Positions 1 to 5,304 of a stretch of 5,304 nucleotides of DNA are shown in pieces. The notes below the pieces were generated by a model. The model saw only the letters and a list, made by a program, of their open reading frames with translations, had not been told where the DNA came from and did no database searches. Each line of letters opens with the position of its first letter. Position 1 is the first letter of the stretch. The position numbers and the translations under genes are program-made. The DNA is from Hyphomicrobiales bacterium (GTDB taxonomy: Bacteria > Pseudomonadota > Alphaproteobacteria > Rhodobacterales > Rhodobacteraceae): assembly GCA_003558415.1 (NCBI GenBank), contig PWLT01000283.1:1-5304 (forward strand), written 5' to 3'.

Positions 1-587
1 ACGATGCATCGATGGACGCGGCCTTCGCGCGTATCGGGCAGGAATGGGGCAGCATCGATTTCCTGGTCCATGCCATCGCGTTTTCCGACAAGAAGGAACT
101 GCACGGCCGCTTCATCCACACGACGCGCGACAATTTCACCAATTCGATGCTGATCTCGTGCTATTCCTTCATCGATGCGGCGCGGCGGGCCTCGGAACTC
201 ATGCCGCAGGGGGGCACGCTGCTGACCCTGACCTATCAGGGCTCGCACCGGGTCACGCCCTTCTACAACGTGATGGGGGTGGCCAAGGCGGCGCTGGAAT
301 CGACGGTGCGCTACCTGGCCAATGACCTCGGCCCCGACGGCATCCGCGTCAATGCCATATCGCCCGGTCCGATGAAGACGCTGGCCGGGGCGGCGATCGG
401 CGGTGCGCGGCGCACCTACCGGCATACCGAAATCAACGCGCCGATGCGGGCCAATCCCACGCTCGAGGCGGTGGGCGGCACCGCGGTCTATCTGGCATCG
501 GATTACGGCGCCTGCACCACGGGCGAGGTCGTGCATGTCGATAACGGCTATCACGTCATCGGCATGCCGCAGCCCGAAAACCTCTGA
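1..587 (+). CDS. fabI: Enoyl-[acyl-carrier-protein] reductase FabI (NADH), 5' partial
   Basis: FabI reduces trans-2-enoyl-ACP to acyl-ACP with NAD(P)H, the last step of each cytoplasmic fatty-acid elongation cycle. The first whole codon is at 3, and the frame is open to the window edge (D-A-S before the Met at 12), so that Met is internal. About 194 residues are present; roughly the first 70, holding the nucleotide-binding glycine motif, are missing. Counting from Met12, the FabI signatures are HAIAFSDK (20-27), the catalytic region TYQG (Tyr75) and Tyr85-x6-Lys92 in YNVMGVAK. These align with E. coli Tyr146, Tyr156 and Lys163 at one constant offset. The substrate loop follows (about 122-145), then GEVVHVDNGYHVIGM near the C-terminus. 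In many alphaproteobacteria fabI follows fabA and fabB, but the upstream side is not visible. The 272-bp gap downstream suggests it is not part of the transport operon. A FabI paralogue with a specialised role is possible. Confidence 0.93.
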   Translation, partial: DASMDAAFARIGQEWGSIDFLVHAIAFSDKKELHGRFIHTTRDNFTNSMLISCYSFIDAARRASELMPQGGTLLTLTYQGSHRVTPFYNVMGVAKAALESTVRYLANDLGPDGIRVNAISPGPMKTLAGAAIGGARRTYRHTEINAPMRANPTLEAVGGTAVYLASDYGACTTGEVVHVDNGYHVIGMPQPENL

Positions 588-734
588 CATCCGCTCCGTG
601 CCGCGCGGGGCGGTGCGTGGCAGGTCGCCTTGACTGGACTCGCCCGGTGCGCAGCCCCGGTGGCGCGCCCTGCGGGTGATGGCGCATCCCCGGAAATGCT
701 GAGATGAAGGCGCGATCGCGAACGCGCCGGGTGC

Positions 735-763
735 CGGTTGGATGCGTCACGGCGAACCAACCG
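735..763. repeat. 7-bp inverted repeat CGGTTGG-N15-CCAACCG
   Basis: The arms CGGTTGG (735-741) and CCAACCG (757-763) are perfect reverse complements separated by 15 bases. The dyad lies about 20 bases upstream of the AT-rich operator-like region. It could be a DNA-binding site for a dimeric regulator, or part of a weak fabI mRNA 3' hairpin. No T-run follows, so it is not a normal intrinsic terminator. Chance occurrence is possible. Confidence 0.3.
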
Positions 764-782
764 CGGGGCCGCGTCGGAAAAG

Positions 783-797
783 TTTAGTAATAGTAAA
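783..797. promoter_or_regulatory. Candidate operator, copy 1: TTTAGTAATAGTAAA
   Basis: This 15-bp near-palindrome has TTTA and TAAA outer arms and TA/TA inner steps; only one symmetric pair (the two G positions) and the centre break the symmetry. It is the most AT-rich spot in an otherwise GC-rich window and sits just upstream of a -35-like hexamer. A related copy occurs at 830-844. XRE-cupin regulators commonly bind short palindromes at their own promoters, so autoregulation by the adjacent regulator is the natural inference. Binding itself cannot be seen from sequence. Confidence 0.45.
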
Positions 798-802
798 AAA
801 TC

Positions 803-808
803 TTGACC
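803..808 (+). promoter_or_regulatory. Candidate -35 element TTGACC
   Basis: TTGACC matches the sigma-70 -35 consensus at five of six positions and lies between the two operator-like repeats. The hexamer at 17-bp spacing (826-831, CAGCTT) is a poor -10. TTTAGT at 830-835 fits better by sequence, but its spacing of 21 bp is too long. A weak or activator-dependent promoter is therefore possible, and the transcription start is not settled. This TTGACC also contains the upstream in-frame TTG that could be mistaken for the regulator start. Confidence 0.3.
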
Positions 809-829
809 GGATGCAGTGGGCGTGTCAGC

Positions 830-844
830 TTTAGTCTTGTTAAA
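830..844. promoter_or_regulatory. Candidate operator, copy 2: TTTAGTCTTGTTAAA
   Basis: This site matches copy 1 at 11 of 15 positions in the same orientation and keeps the TTTAGT left half and the terminal TAAA. Its own dyad symmetry is limited to TTTA/TAAA. It ends five bases before the ribosome binding site of the regulator, so binding here would block transcription initiation or early elongation. The two copies are 47 bp apart start to start. Confidence 0.35.
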
Positions 845-848
845 GATC

Positions 849-853
849 GGAGG
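849..853 (+). promoter_or_regulatory. Ribosome binding site GGAGG that fixes the regulator start
   Basis: GGAGG lies six bases before the GTG at 860, which is ideal spacing. The alternative in-frame TTG at 803 has no such site and overlaps the probable promoter. This decides the GTG start. Confidence 0.8.
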
Positions 854-859
854 CTGATT

Positions 860-1591
860 GTGCCCGACGACACGGCAGCAGAAAAGCATTCCGAACGCAG
901 CAAACTGGGCGACCGCCTTCGCAAGCGGCGCAAGTCCCGGGGGCTGACCATGCAGGATGTCGCGGATCGCGCCGGGCTCTCGATCGGCTTCATCTCGCAG
1001 ATCGAGCGCGGGCTGGCCGCGCCCTCGCTCTCCTCGCTCGTCGCGCTTGCGCGGGTTCTGCAGTCCGAAGTCAGCAGTTTCCTCGACCAGCCCCGCGGCG
1101 ACAGCTCGGCCACACGGCAGGATCAGCGTCCGGTCTACTCGATCGCGGACAATGCGCTGAGCTATGAGCGCGTCTCGGCCGCGTTTCCCGGCAACACGCT
1201 GCGCAGCGTCATCATCCATGAACCCCCGGGGCATCGCAGCGAACCGATCAGCCATGAGGGCGAGGAACTCTTCTACATCATCCAGGGAGCGATCACCGTC
1301 GAGGTGGATGGCGAGCGCACGATCCTGCAGGCCGGCGACACGATCCATTTTCCCTCGACCCGGACGCATTCGACCTGGAACCACACCGACACGCCGGCAA
1401 CGATCCTGCATACCTGCACGATGGACGTCTTCGGCGACGGGGACGCATCGCTGCACGATGCCGGCGCGCATGCGCGCATCGCGGTGCGCCGGCGCGGCGA
1501 GGCCCATCAGAGCAACGGAGCCGCCGGCGAAGAAGGCGGCCCGACGAGCGATTCGTCAAACAAACCACCCAACAGAGAGGACCAGACATGA
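860..1591 (+). CDS. XRE-family helix-turn-helix transcriptional regulator with C-terminal cupin domain
   Basis: This is a 243-residue cytoplasmic DNA-binding regulator read from GTG at 860. Residues 16-75 form an XRE-type helix-turn-helix (LGDRLRKRRKSRGLTMQDVA, then GLSIGFISQIERG and the PSLSSL helix). Residues 121-186 form a cupin_2 barrel, the presumed ligand sensor, as in PuuR-type regulators. Cupin motif 2 is canonical (Gly159-x5-Pro165-x4-His170-x3-Asn174). Motif 1 keeps His132, Glu136 and Gly143, but the first His position is Ile130. After the barrel comes a polar, Gly/Ser/Glu/Asn-rich tail (about 212-243). The total is longer than the roughly 180-200 residues typical of this architecture. 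The stop overlaps the next gene's ATG by 4 bp (ATGA), so regulator and binding protein are co-transcribed and probably translationally coupled. It likely controls this operon in response to the imported solute; activator or repressor role is unknown. Confidence 0.9.
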   Translation: MPDDTAAEKHSERSKLGDRLRKRRKSRGLTMQDVADRAGLSIGFISQIERGLAAPSLSSLVALARVLQSEVSSFLDQPRGDSSATRQDQRPVYSIADNALSYERVSAAFPGNTLRSVIIHEPPGHRSEPISHEGEELFYIIQGAITVEVDGERTILQAGDTIHFPSTRTHSTWNHTDTPATILHTCTMDVFGDGDASLHDAGAHARIAVRRRGEAHQSNGAAGEEGGPTSDSSNKPPNREDQT

Positions 1592-3198
1592 CCCGCTTCA
1601 AGCCAGGGCCGCGCAACGCCCTGCTCGCCGCCACCGCCACCGCTGCGCTGGCGCTCACCGCCGCCGCGCCTGCCACCGCGCAAAGCGTCCTGCGCCTCGA
1701 CGAGGTTCCGGTCGGCCAGCTCGACCCCGGCAAGGCGTCGGACTATGCCGACTCGATCCTGATGTTCAACGCCTATGACACGCTGGTGCTGCCCACACAG
1801 GGCGGGCCGGGGATGCAGCCCCATCTCGCCACCGGCTGGGAGGCGGATGGCAACGACTGGATCTTCACCCTGCGCGACGACGTCACCTTCCAGAGCGGCA
1901 ACCCGCTCACCGCCGAGGATGTCGTCTTTTCCTTCGACCGGATGAAGGCGCTGGGGCAGGGGCTGTCCTATGTCTTCGCCAATGTCGACAGCGCCGAGGC
2001 GATCGACGATCACACGGTGCGCTTCAACCTGCCCGCGCCTTACGCGCCCTTCATCGCGGGGCTCGTGCGCCTGCCCATCATCGACAGTGCCCTGGTGATG
2101 GAGAATACCGAGGACGGCGACGACCCCGACATGGGCGACTGGGGCGAGGCATTCCTGTCCGGAAATGCCGCCGGGTCCGGGGCTTACCGTGTCGTGTCGC
2201 ACAACCCGCAGGAACTCACGGTCTTCGAGCGCAACGAGGACTATTTCCTTGGTGTGCCCGAGGTGGCGCCCGATCAGGTGCGCCTGCGCTACGGGCTTGA
2301 GCCCGCGACGGTGCGCACATTGATCGCCAACAATGAGCATGACATCTCCTCGCAATGGCTTCCGCCCGAGGTGCTGCGCGCCATCGGCGAGGGCGGCGGG
2401 CAGTTCCTGCAGGAATCCGGCGCCGGTGCCTTCTACATCAAGTTGAACACCACCAAGCCGCCGCTTGATGACGTGAATTGCCGCCTCGCGCTGTCGAATG
2501 CCTTCGACTACGAGGCCGCGATCCAGATCGTGACGATTTCGGGCGATGCGGCGCAGGGCACGCCCCCGACCGGGGCGGTCCCGGTGGGGATGCTGGGCGC
2601 CAACCCGCCCGATCAGACGCTGAGCCGGGACATGGACGCCGCGCGCGAGTATCTGGAGCAGTGCCAGTATGATCCGGCCGATCACACGCTCGAAGTGTCC
2701 TGGATCGCCGAGGTGCCGATCGAGGAGCGTTTCGCGCTGCTGATGCAGGCGAATTTCACCGAGCTGGGCTTTGGCGCCGAGATCCGCCGCATTCCCTGGG
2801 CGCTGTTCTCCGAACAGGTCGCGGACCCCGAGAACACACCGCATATCTCGCAGATCTTTGCGAACGCGGTCACGGGGGATCCGGATACGCTGCTTTACGG
2901 GATGTATCATTCCTCGGCCGCGGGCACCTGGCAGTCGCCCGAGTATCTGGAGGATGAGCGCGTCGACGAGCTGCTCGACGCCGCCCGCGCGGCGACCGAG
3001 GAGTCCGAGCGCGATGAGCTCTATTCCCAGCTCAATGACCGGCTGATGGAGATCGCACCCACCATCTACGGCTTCGACCGGGTGTCGATCTTCGGGGCCA
3101 GCCAGCGTGTGAATGCGCCGGCCCTCTCAGATCCGGATCATGCCTTCGGCCTGGACGGGATGGGCTTCAGCTTCCGGCTGATGGAGCTCGACGACTGA
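1588..3198 (+). CDS. ABC transporter substrate-binding protein, family 5 (DppA/OppA/NikA type)
   Basis: This 536-residue periplasmic protein delivers solute to the permease encoded downstream. Residues 1-31 are a Sec signal peptide: basic start MTRFKPGPRN, Ala/Leu core, and an ATA|Q cleavage site after Ala31. There is no lipobox Cys, so it should be soluble. Family hallmarks are LDP near 45-47, YDTLV (63-67), the PHLATGWE...W-I-F-T-L-R region with PLTAEDVVFSFDRM (about 78-119), the CRLALSNAFDYEAAI helix (298-312), and DPDTLLYGMYHSS (431-443). The mature chain has only two cysteines, Cys298 and Cys359, which could form a disulfide. The length is normal for the family. The ATG at 1588 follows GAGAGG (1575-1580) inside the regulator gene. 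Family 5 binds oligopeptides, dipeptides, nickel complexes, glutathione, opines and sugars; nothing visible singles out the ligand. Confidence 0.93.
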   Translation: MTRFKPGPRNALLAATATAALALTAAAPATAQSVLRLDEVPVGQLDPGKASDYADSILMFNAYDTLVLPTQGGPGMQPHLATGWEADGNDWIFTLRDDVTFQSGNPLTAEDVVFSFDRMKALGQGLSYVFANVDSAEAIDDHTVRFNLPAPYAPFIAGLVRLPIIDSALVMENTEDGDDPDMGDWGEAFLSGNAAGSGAYRVVSHNPQELTVFERNEDYFLGVPEVAPDQVRLRYGLEPATVRTLIANNEHDISSQWLPPEVLRAIGEGGGQFLQESGAGAFYIKLNTTKPPLDDVNCRLALSNAFDYEAAIQIVTISGDAAQGTPPTGAVPVGMLGANPPDQTLSRDMDAAREYLEQCQYDPADHTLEVSWIAEVPIEERFALLMQANFTELGFGAEIRRIPWALFSEQVADPENTPHISQIFANAVTGDPDTLLYGMYHSSAAGTWQSPEYLEDERVDELLDAARAATEESERDELYSQLNDRLMEIAPTIYGFDRVSIFGASQRVNAPALSDPDHAFGLDGMGFSFRLMELDD

Positions 3199-3212
3199 TC
3201 TGACCGACCCCG

Positions 3213-3237
3213 GCGGGGCGGCGCGCAGCCGCCCCGC
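3213..3237 (+). promoter_or_regulatory. Intercistronic stem-loop between binding protein and permease genes
   Basis: GCGGGGCGGC (3213-3222) pairs perfectly with GCCGCCCCGC (3228-3237) around a 5-base loop GCGCA, with one possible further G-U pair. It lies in the 59-bp gap after the binding-protein stop. No T-run follows, so it is more likely a 3' stabiliser of the binding-protein mRNA, or a partial attenuator, than a full terminator. Such structures are known in other binding-protein operons, such as malE-malF, where they keep binding protein in excess over permease. Confidence 0.65.
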
Positions 3238-3257
3238 TCCAAGCGGAGACCCTCGCA

Positions 3258-4283
3258 ATGCCCGCGCTCGCCCGCCTCATCCTGTGGCGGCTGGTCACCT
3301 CGCTGATCGTTCTGGTCGGTGTGTCCATGCTGATCTTTGCCATCGCGCGGGTGATCCCGGGCGACCCGGCGCGCATTGCGCTGGGCCCCAACGCGACGCC
3401 CGATCAGATCGAACAGCTTCGCGATCGGCTTAATCTCGACGAGCCGATCGTGGTGCAATACGGCATCTTCCTGCGCGATCTCTCGCGCGGGGATCTGGGC
3501 ACCTCGCTCTACACCAACCGCCCCGTCACCACCGATATCGCGCAGTTCCTGCCCGCCACGCTCGAGCTGATCATGATCTCCGGCGCGATGATGATCCTGA
3601 TCGGTCTGCCGCTGGGCGCGCTTTCGGCCCGCTACCGCGACACCTGGATCGACAGTCTGATCAGGGTGGTTTCGCTCTTGGGCGTATCGGCGCCCGCCTT
3701 CGTCTGGGCGGTGATCCTGATGCTGCTGTTTGCCTATTTCCTGCCGATCTTTCCGGTCTCGGGGCGTCTTTCCGAAGCCCATGACATCCCGCGCGTCACC
3801 GGCTTTCTGCTCATCGACACATTGCATGCGGGTAATCTGGCGGCGTTTCGCAATGCCGCCGCGCATCTGGTGCTGCCGGCCTTTGCGCTGGCGCTCTCGG
3901 GGATCGGGCAGGCGGCGCGGCTGACGCGCTCGAACATGATCGAGACCTACGAGAAACCCTATATCGAGATGGCGCAGTCCTACGGCTTCCCCGAGCGCCG
4001 CATCGCGCGTCGCTATGCCTTCAAGCCGTCGCTGATCCCCTCGCTGACCATCATCGGGCTCGATTTCGCGGCAATGCTGGGCAACGCCTTTCTCGTCGAG
4101 GCGGTCTTCGCCTGGCCGGGGTTGTCGCGCTACGGGGTGGAGGTGATCCTACGCAAGGATCTCAACGCCATCGTCGGCACGGTGCTGATCATCTCGGCCA
4201 CCTTCCTGATCGTGAACATGATCGTCGATCTGGCGCTGGGCATCATCAATCCGCGCATCCGCCATTCGCAGAGGTCGTCATGA
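3258..4283 (+). CDS. ABC transporter permease, DppB/OppB family
   Basis: This 341-residue inner-membrane subunit forms half of the translocation channel with the next gene product. Hydrophobic spans are seen at about 11-31, 100-123, 134-163, 203-221, 265-285 and 305-328, the six-helix layout of DppB. The N-terminal helix is followed by the family's conserved VIPGDPARIALGPNATPDQI segment (32-51), LGTSLYTNRPV (80-90) lies in the periplasmic region, and the cytoplasmic EAA-type coupling loop that contacts the ATPase is at about 235-261 (YIEMAQSYG...KPSLIP). FAWPGLSRYGVE (284-295) is also typical. The ATG at 3258 follows GGAG (3245-3248) after a 9-base spacer. This is the only gene junction of the operon with a real gap, and that gap holds the stem-loop. 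The stop overlaps the next ATG by 4 bp. Length is normal for the family. Confidence 0.94.
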   Translation: MPALARLILWRLVTSLIVLVGVSMLIFAIARVIPGDPARIALGPNATPDQIEQLRDRLNLDEPIVVQYGIFLRDLSRGDLGTSLYTNRPVTTDIAQFLPATLELIMISGAMMILIGLPLGALSARYRDTWIDSLIRVVSLLGVSAPAFVWAVILMLLFAYFLPIFPVSGRLSEAHDIPRVTGFLLIDTLHAGNLAAFRNAAAHLVLPAFALALSGIGQAARLTRSNMIETYEKPYIEMAQSYGFPERRIARRYAFKPSLIPSLTIIGLDFAAMLGNAFLVEAVFAWPGLSRYGVEVILRKDLNAIVGTVLIISATFLIVNMIVDLALGIINPRIRHSQRSS

Positions 4284-5113
4284 AGCGCACGCTGATGATC
4301 CTGCTGCGCAACCCGCTTTCGGCTTTCGGGGTACTGCTGGTGGCGACCGTGGTGCTCTCGGCGCTGCTGGCCGATTTCATCGCGCCCTTTCCCGAGCATC
4401 GCGGCGCCGTGGTCGATTTCGCCAATTTCAACCGTGCGCCCGAATGGCCGCATCTGATGGGCACCGATCTGGTCGGGCGCGACCTCTTCAGCCGCATCCT
4501 CTATGCCTATCGCATCTCGCTGTTGCTGGGCGTTGTTGTGCTGTCCATCGCGGTGCCCATCGGGGTGACCATCGGGCTGCTGGCGGGCTATCTGGGCGGG
4601 CGGGCCGAATATGTGCTCATGCGCATCACCGACGTGTTCCTGTCAATCCCGCCGCTGGTTCTGGCGATGTCGATCATGGGGGTGCTGGAGCCCACGCTGA
4701 CCAACGGGATGCTGGCGGTCACCGCGATGTGGTGGCCGTGGTATGCGCGGCTGGTCTACAACATCACCCGCGGCGAGAAGGAAGAGGGCTATGTGCTCGC
4801 CGCCGAGGTGATCGGCGCCTCGCGGGCCTGGGTGATGTTTCGCGAGATCCTGCCCAATTGCGTGCCCTCGATCGTCACCAAGATGACGCTGGATATGGGC
4901 TTCGTGATCCTCATTGCCTCGTCGCTGTCCTTTCTGGGGCTGGGCGTGCAGCCCCCGACACCCGATCTGGGCTCGATGGTTGCCGACGGGGCGACCTATC
5001 TGCCCGATTCATGGTGGCTGACGGTGTTTCCGGGGCTTGCGATCCTGATCGCGGTGTTCGGCTTCAACCTCGTGGGCGACGCGCTGCGCGAGCTTCTGGG
5101 GGCGGAACAATGA
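4280..5113 (+). CDS. ABC transporter permease, DppC/OppC family
   Basis: This 277-residue inner-membrane partner of the DppB-like subunit shows the DppC pattern: an N-terminal helix (about 12-34), a periplasmic segment, then the signature MGTDLVGRDLFSRILYAYRI (60-79), followed by five more hydrophobic spans. Within that signature the usual YG-x-R is YAYR, so the common Gly is Ala76. The EAA coupling loop is at about 171-197 (YVLAAEVIGAS...EILPNCVPS). FLGLGVQPPTPDLGSMVADG (218-237) is the typical late motif, and the last helix is near 247-266. The start ATG overlaps the preceding stop by 4 bp, with GAGG (4271-4274) five bases upstream. The stop overlaps the ATPase ATG by 4 bp, indicating tight coupling of the membrane and ATPase subunits. 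Substrate specificity cannot be read from it. Confidence 0.94.
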   Translation: MKRTLMILLRNPLSAFGVLLVATVVLSALLADFIAPFPEHRGAVVDFANFNRAPEWPHLMGTDLVGRDLFSRILYAYRISLLLGVVVLSIAVPIGVTIGLLAGYLGGRAEYVLMRITDVFLSIPPLVLAMSIMGVLEPTLTNGMLAVTAMWWPWYARLVYNITRGEKEEGYVLAAEVIGASRAWVMFREILPNCVPSIVTKMTLDMGFVILIASSLSFLGLGVQPPTPDLGSMVADGATYLPDSWWLTVFPGLAILIAVFGFNLVGDALRELLGAEQ

Positions 5114-5304
5114 GCACGCCGACACTGGCCATCCGCGATCTGCACCTGGCGTTTCGGGGCTACACCGCCACCACCGAGGTGCTGCACGGGATCTCGTTGC
5201 ATATCCGCCCCGGTGAGCGCGTGGCGCTGGTGGGCGAGTCCGGCTCGGGCAAGTCGGTCACCGCGCGGCTGGTGCTGGGGCTGTTGCAGGCGCAGCGCGG
5301 CGCG
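5110..5304 (+). CDS. ABC transporter ATP-binding protein, DppD/OppD family, 3' partial
   Basis: Only the first 65 residues are present before the window ends. The chain begins MSTPTLAIRDLHLAFRGY, then VLHGISLHIRPGERVALVGE, and carries an intact Walker A motif GESGSGKS (residues 42-49) followed by VTARLVLGLL, as in DppD/OppD nucleotide-binding domains. Ser48-adjacent ATP contacts are therefore intact, but the signature motif, Walker B and the C-terminal Cys-rich region lie outside. The start overlaps the DppC-like stop by 4 bp (ATGA). The protein should hydrolyse ATP on the cytoplasmic face of the permease pair. Family 5 importers usually have either two separate ATPases (DppD and DppF) or one fused double-domain protein; which applies here cannot be seen. 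Confidence 0.93.
   Translation, partial: MSTPTLAIRDLHLAFRGYTATTEVLHGISLHIRPGERVALVGESGSGKSVTARLVLGLLQAQRGA

Larger units (their letters stand above)
588..859. other. Intergenic region between fabI and the transport operon
   Basis: This stretch holds no convincing gene; the open frames crossing it lack a ribosome binding site or family resemblance. The first 190 bases are GC-rich and contain short palindromes, including GGCGCGCC (662-669) and GGCGCG/CGCGCC arms (709-714 and 723-728), which are expected often at this base composition. No hairpin followed by a T-run marks the end of fabI transcription. From about 777 the composition turns abruptly AT-rich, and the candidate control elements of the downstream operon sit there. 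Confidence 0.7.

Noticed and set aside
12..14. ATG at 12 as the true start of the FabI gene
   Set aside because: The frame is open upstream, and the sequence aligns with residue 70 or so of FabI. The catalytic residues all fit a constant offset to the full-length enzyme, so the gene is cut by the window edge.
630..635. TTGACT as an operon -35 element
   Set aside because: No acceptable -10 lies at 16-18 bp; that region is pure GC-rich sequence, and it would be more than 200 bases from the regulator start.
709..728. GGCGCG/CGCGCC hairpin as a fabI terminator
   Set aside because: The stem is only 6 bp, it lies over 120 bases from the stop, and no T-run follows. GC-rich palindromes like this are common by chance here.
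803..859. Upstream TTG start giving a 19-residue N-terminal extension of the regulator
   Set aside because: It has no ribosome binding site, overlaps the -35-like hexamer and the second operator-like copy, and adds residues before the usual start of the family. The GTG at 860 has an ideal GGAGG.
551..1507. Long minus-strand open frame (318 codons) across the intergenic region and regulator
   Set aside because: It is antisense to the well-supported regulator, has an Arg/Gly/Ala-biased composition typical of shadow frames in GC-rich DNA, and shows no recognisable domain.
1507..2910. Long minus-strand open frame (467 codons) opposite the binding-protein gene
   Set aside because: It mirrors the codon bias of the sense gene, resembles no family I recognise, and lies wholly opposite a canonical family-5 binding protein.
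3138..3866. Minus-strand open frame (242 codons) opposite the first permease
   Set aside because: It is a charged, low-complexity Arg/Asp/Gln-rich translation produced by antisense reading of a hydrophobic permease gene.

Overview
The window comes from a GC-rich proteobacterial chromosome, most likely an alphaproteobacterium of the Rhodobacteraceae type. This is inferred from strong G/C preference at third codon positions, a FabI protein with the alphaproteobacterial HAIAFSDK-type motif, and the style of the transport operon. No tool-based taxonomy was possible. All genes read on the + strand.

Region 1 (1-587) is the 3' part of an enoyl-acyl-carrier-protein reductase gene (fabI), the last reductive step of fatty-acid elongation. 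Its start lies before the window. Region 2 (588-859) is non-coding. It ends in a short AT-rich island that looks like the control region of the next operon: two related 15-bp TTTAGT...TAAA elements, a -35-like hexamer between them, and a strong ribosome binding site.

Region 3 (860-5304) is a five-gene operon that runs off the window. It encodes an XRE-family helix-turn-helix regulator with a C-terminal cupin domain, a secreted family-5 (oligopeptide/dipeptide/nickel type) substrate-binding protein, two DppB- and DppC-like inner-membrane permeases, and the first 65 residues of a DppD-like ATPase. Three of the four junctions are 4-bp ATGA overlaps. The exception is binding protein to first permease, where a 59-bp gap holds a 10-bp GC-rich stem-loop.

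The likely working model is a ligand-responsive importer. The periplasmic protein captures a small peptide-like or other polar solute, the permease pair moves it inward using ATP, and the co-transcribed cupin regulator senses the solute or a product and controls its own operon. The substrate cannot be read from the sequence; genes beyond 5304 may reveal it.

I found no mobile element, CRISPR array, tRNA or rRNA. I see no clear sign of an undescribed system. The best leads are the duplicated operator-like element and the unusual gene order, with a regulator translationally coupled to an abundant binding protein.
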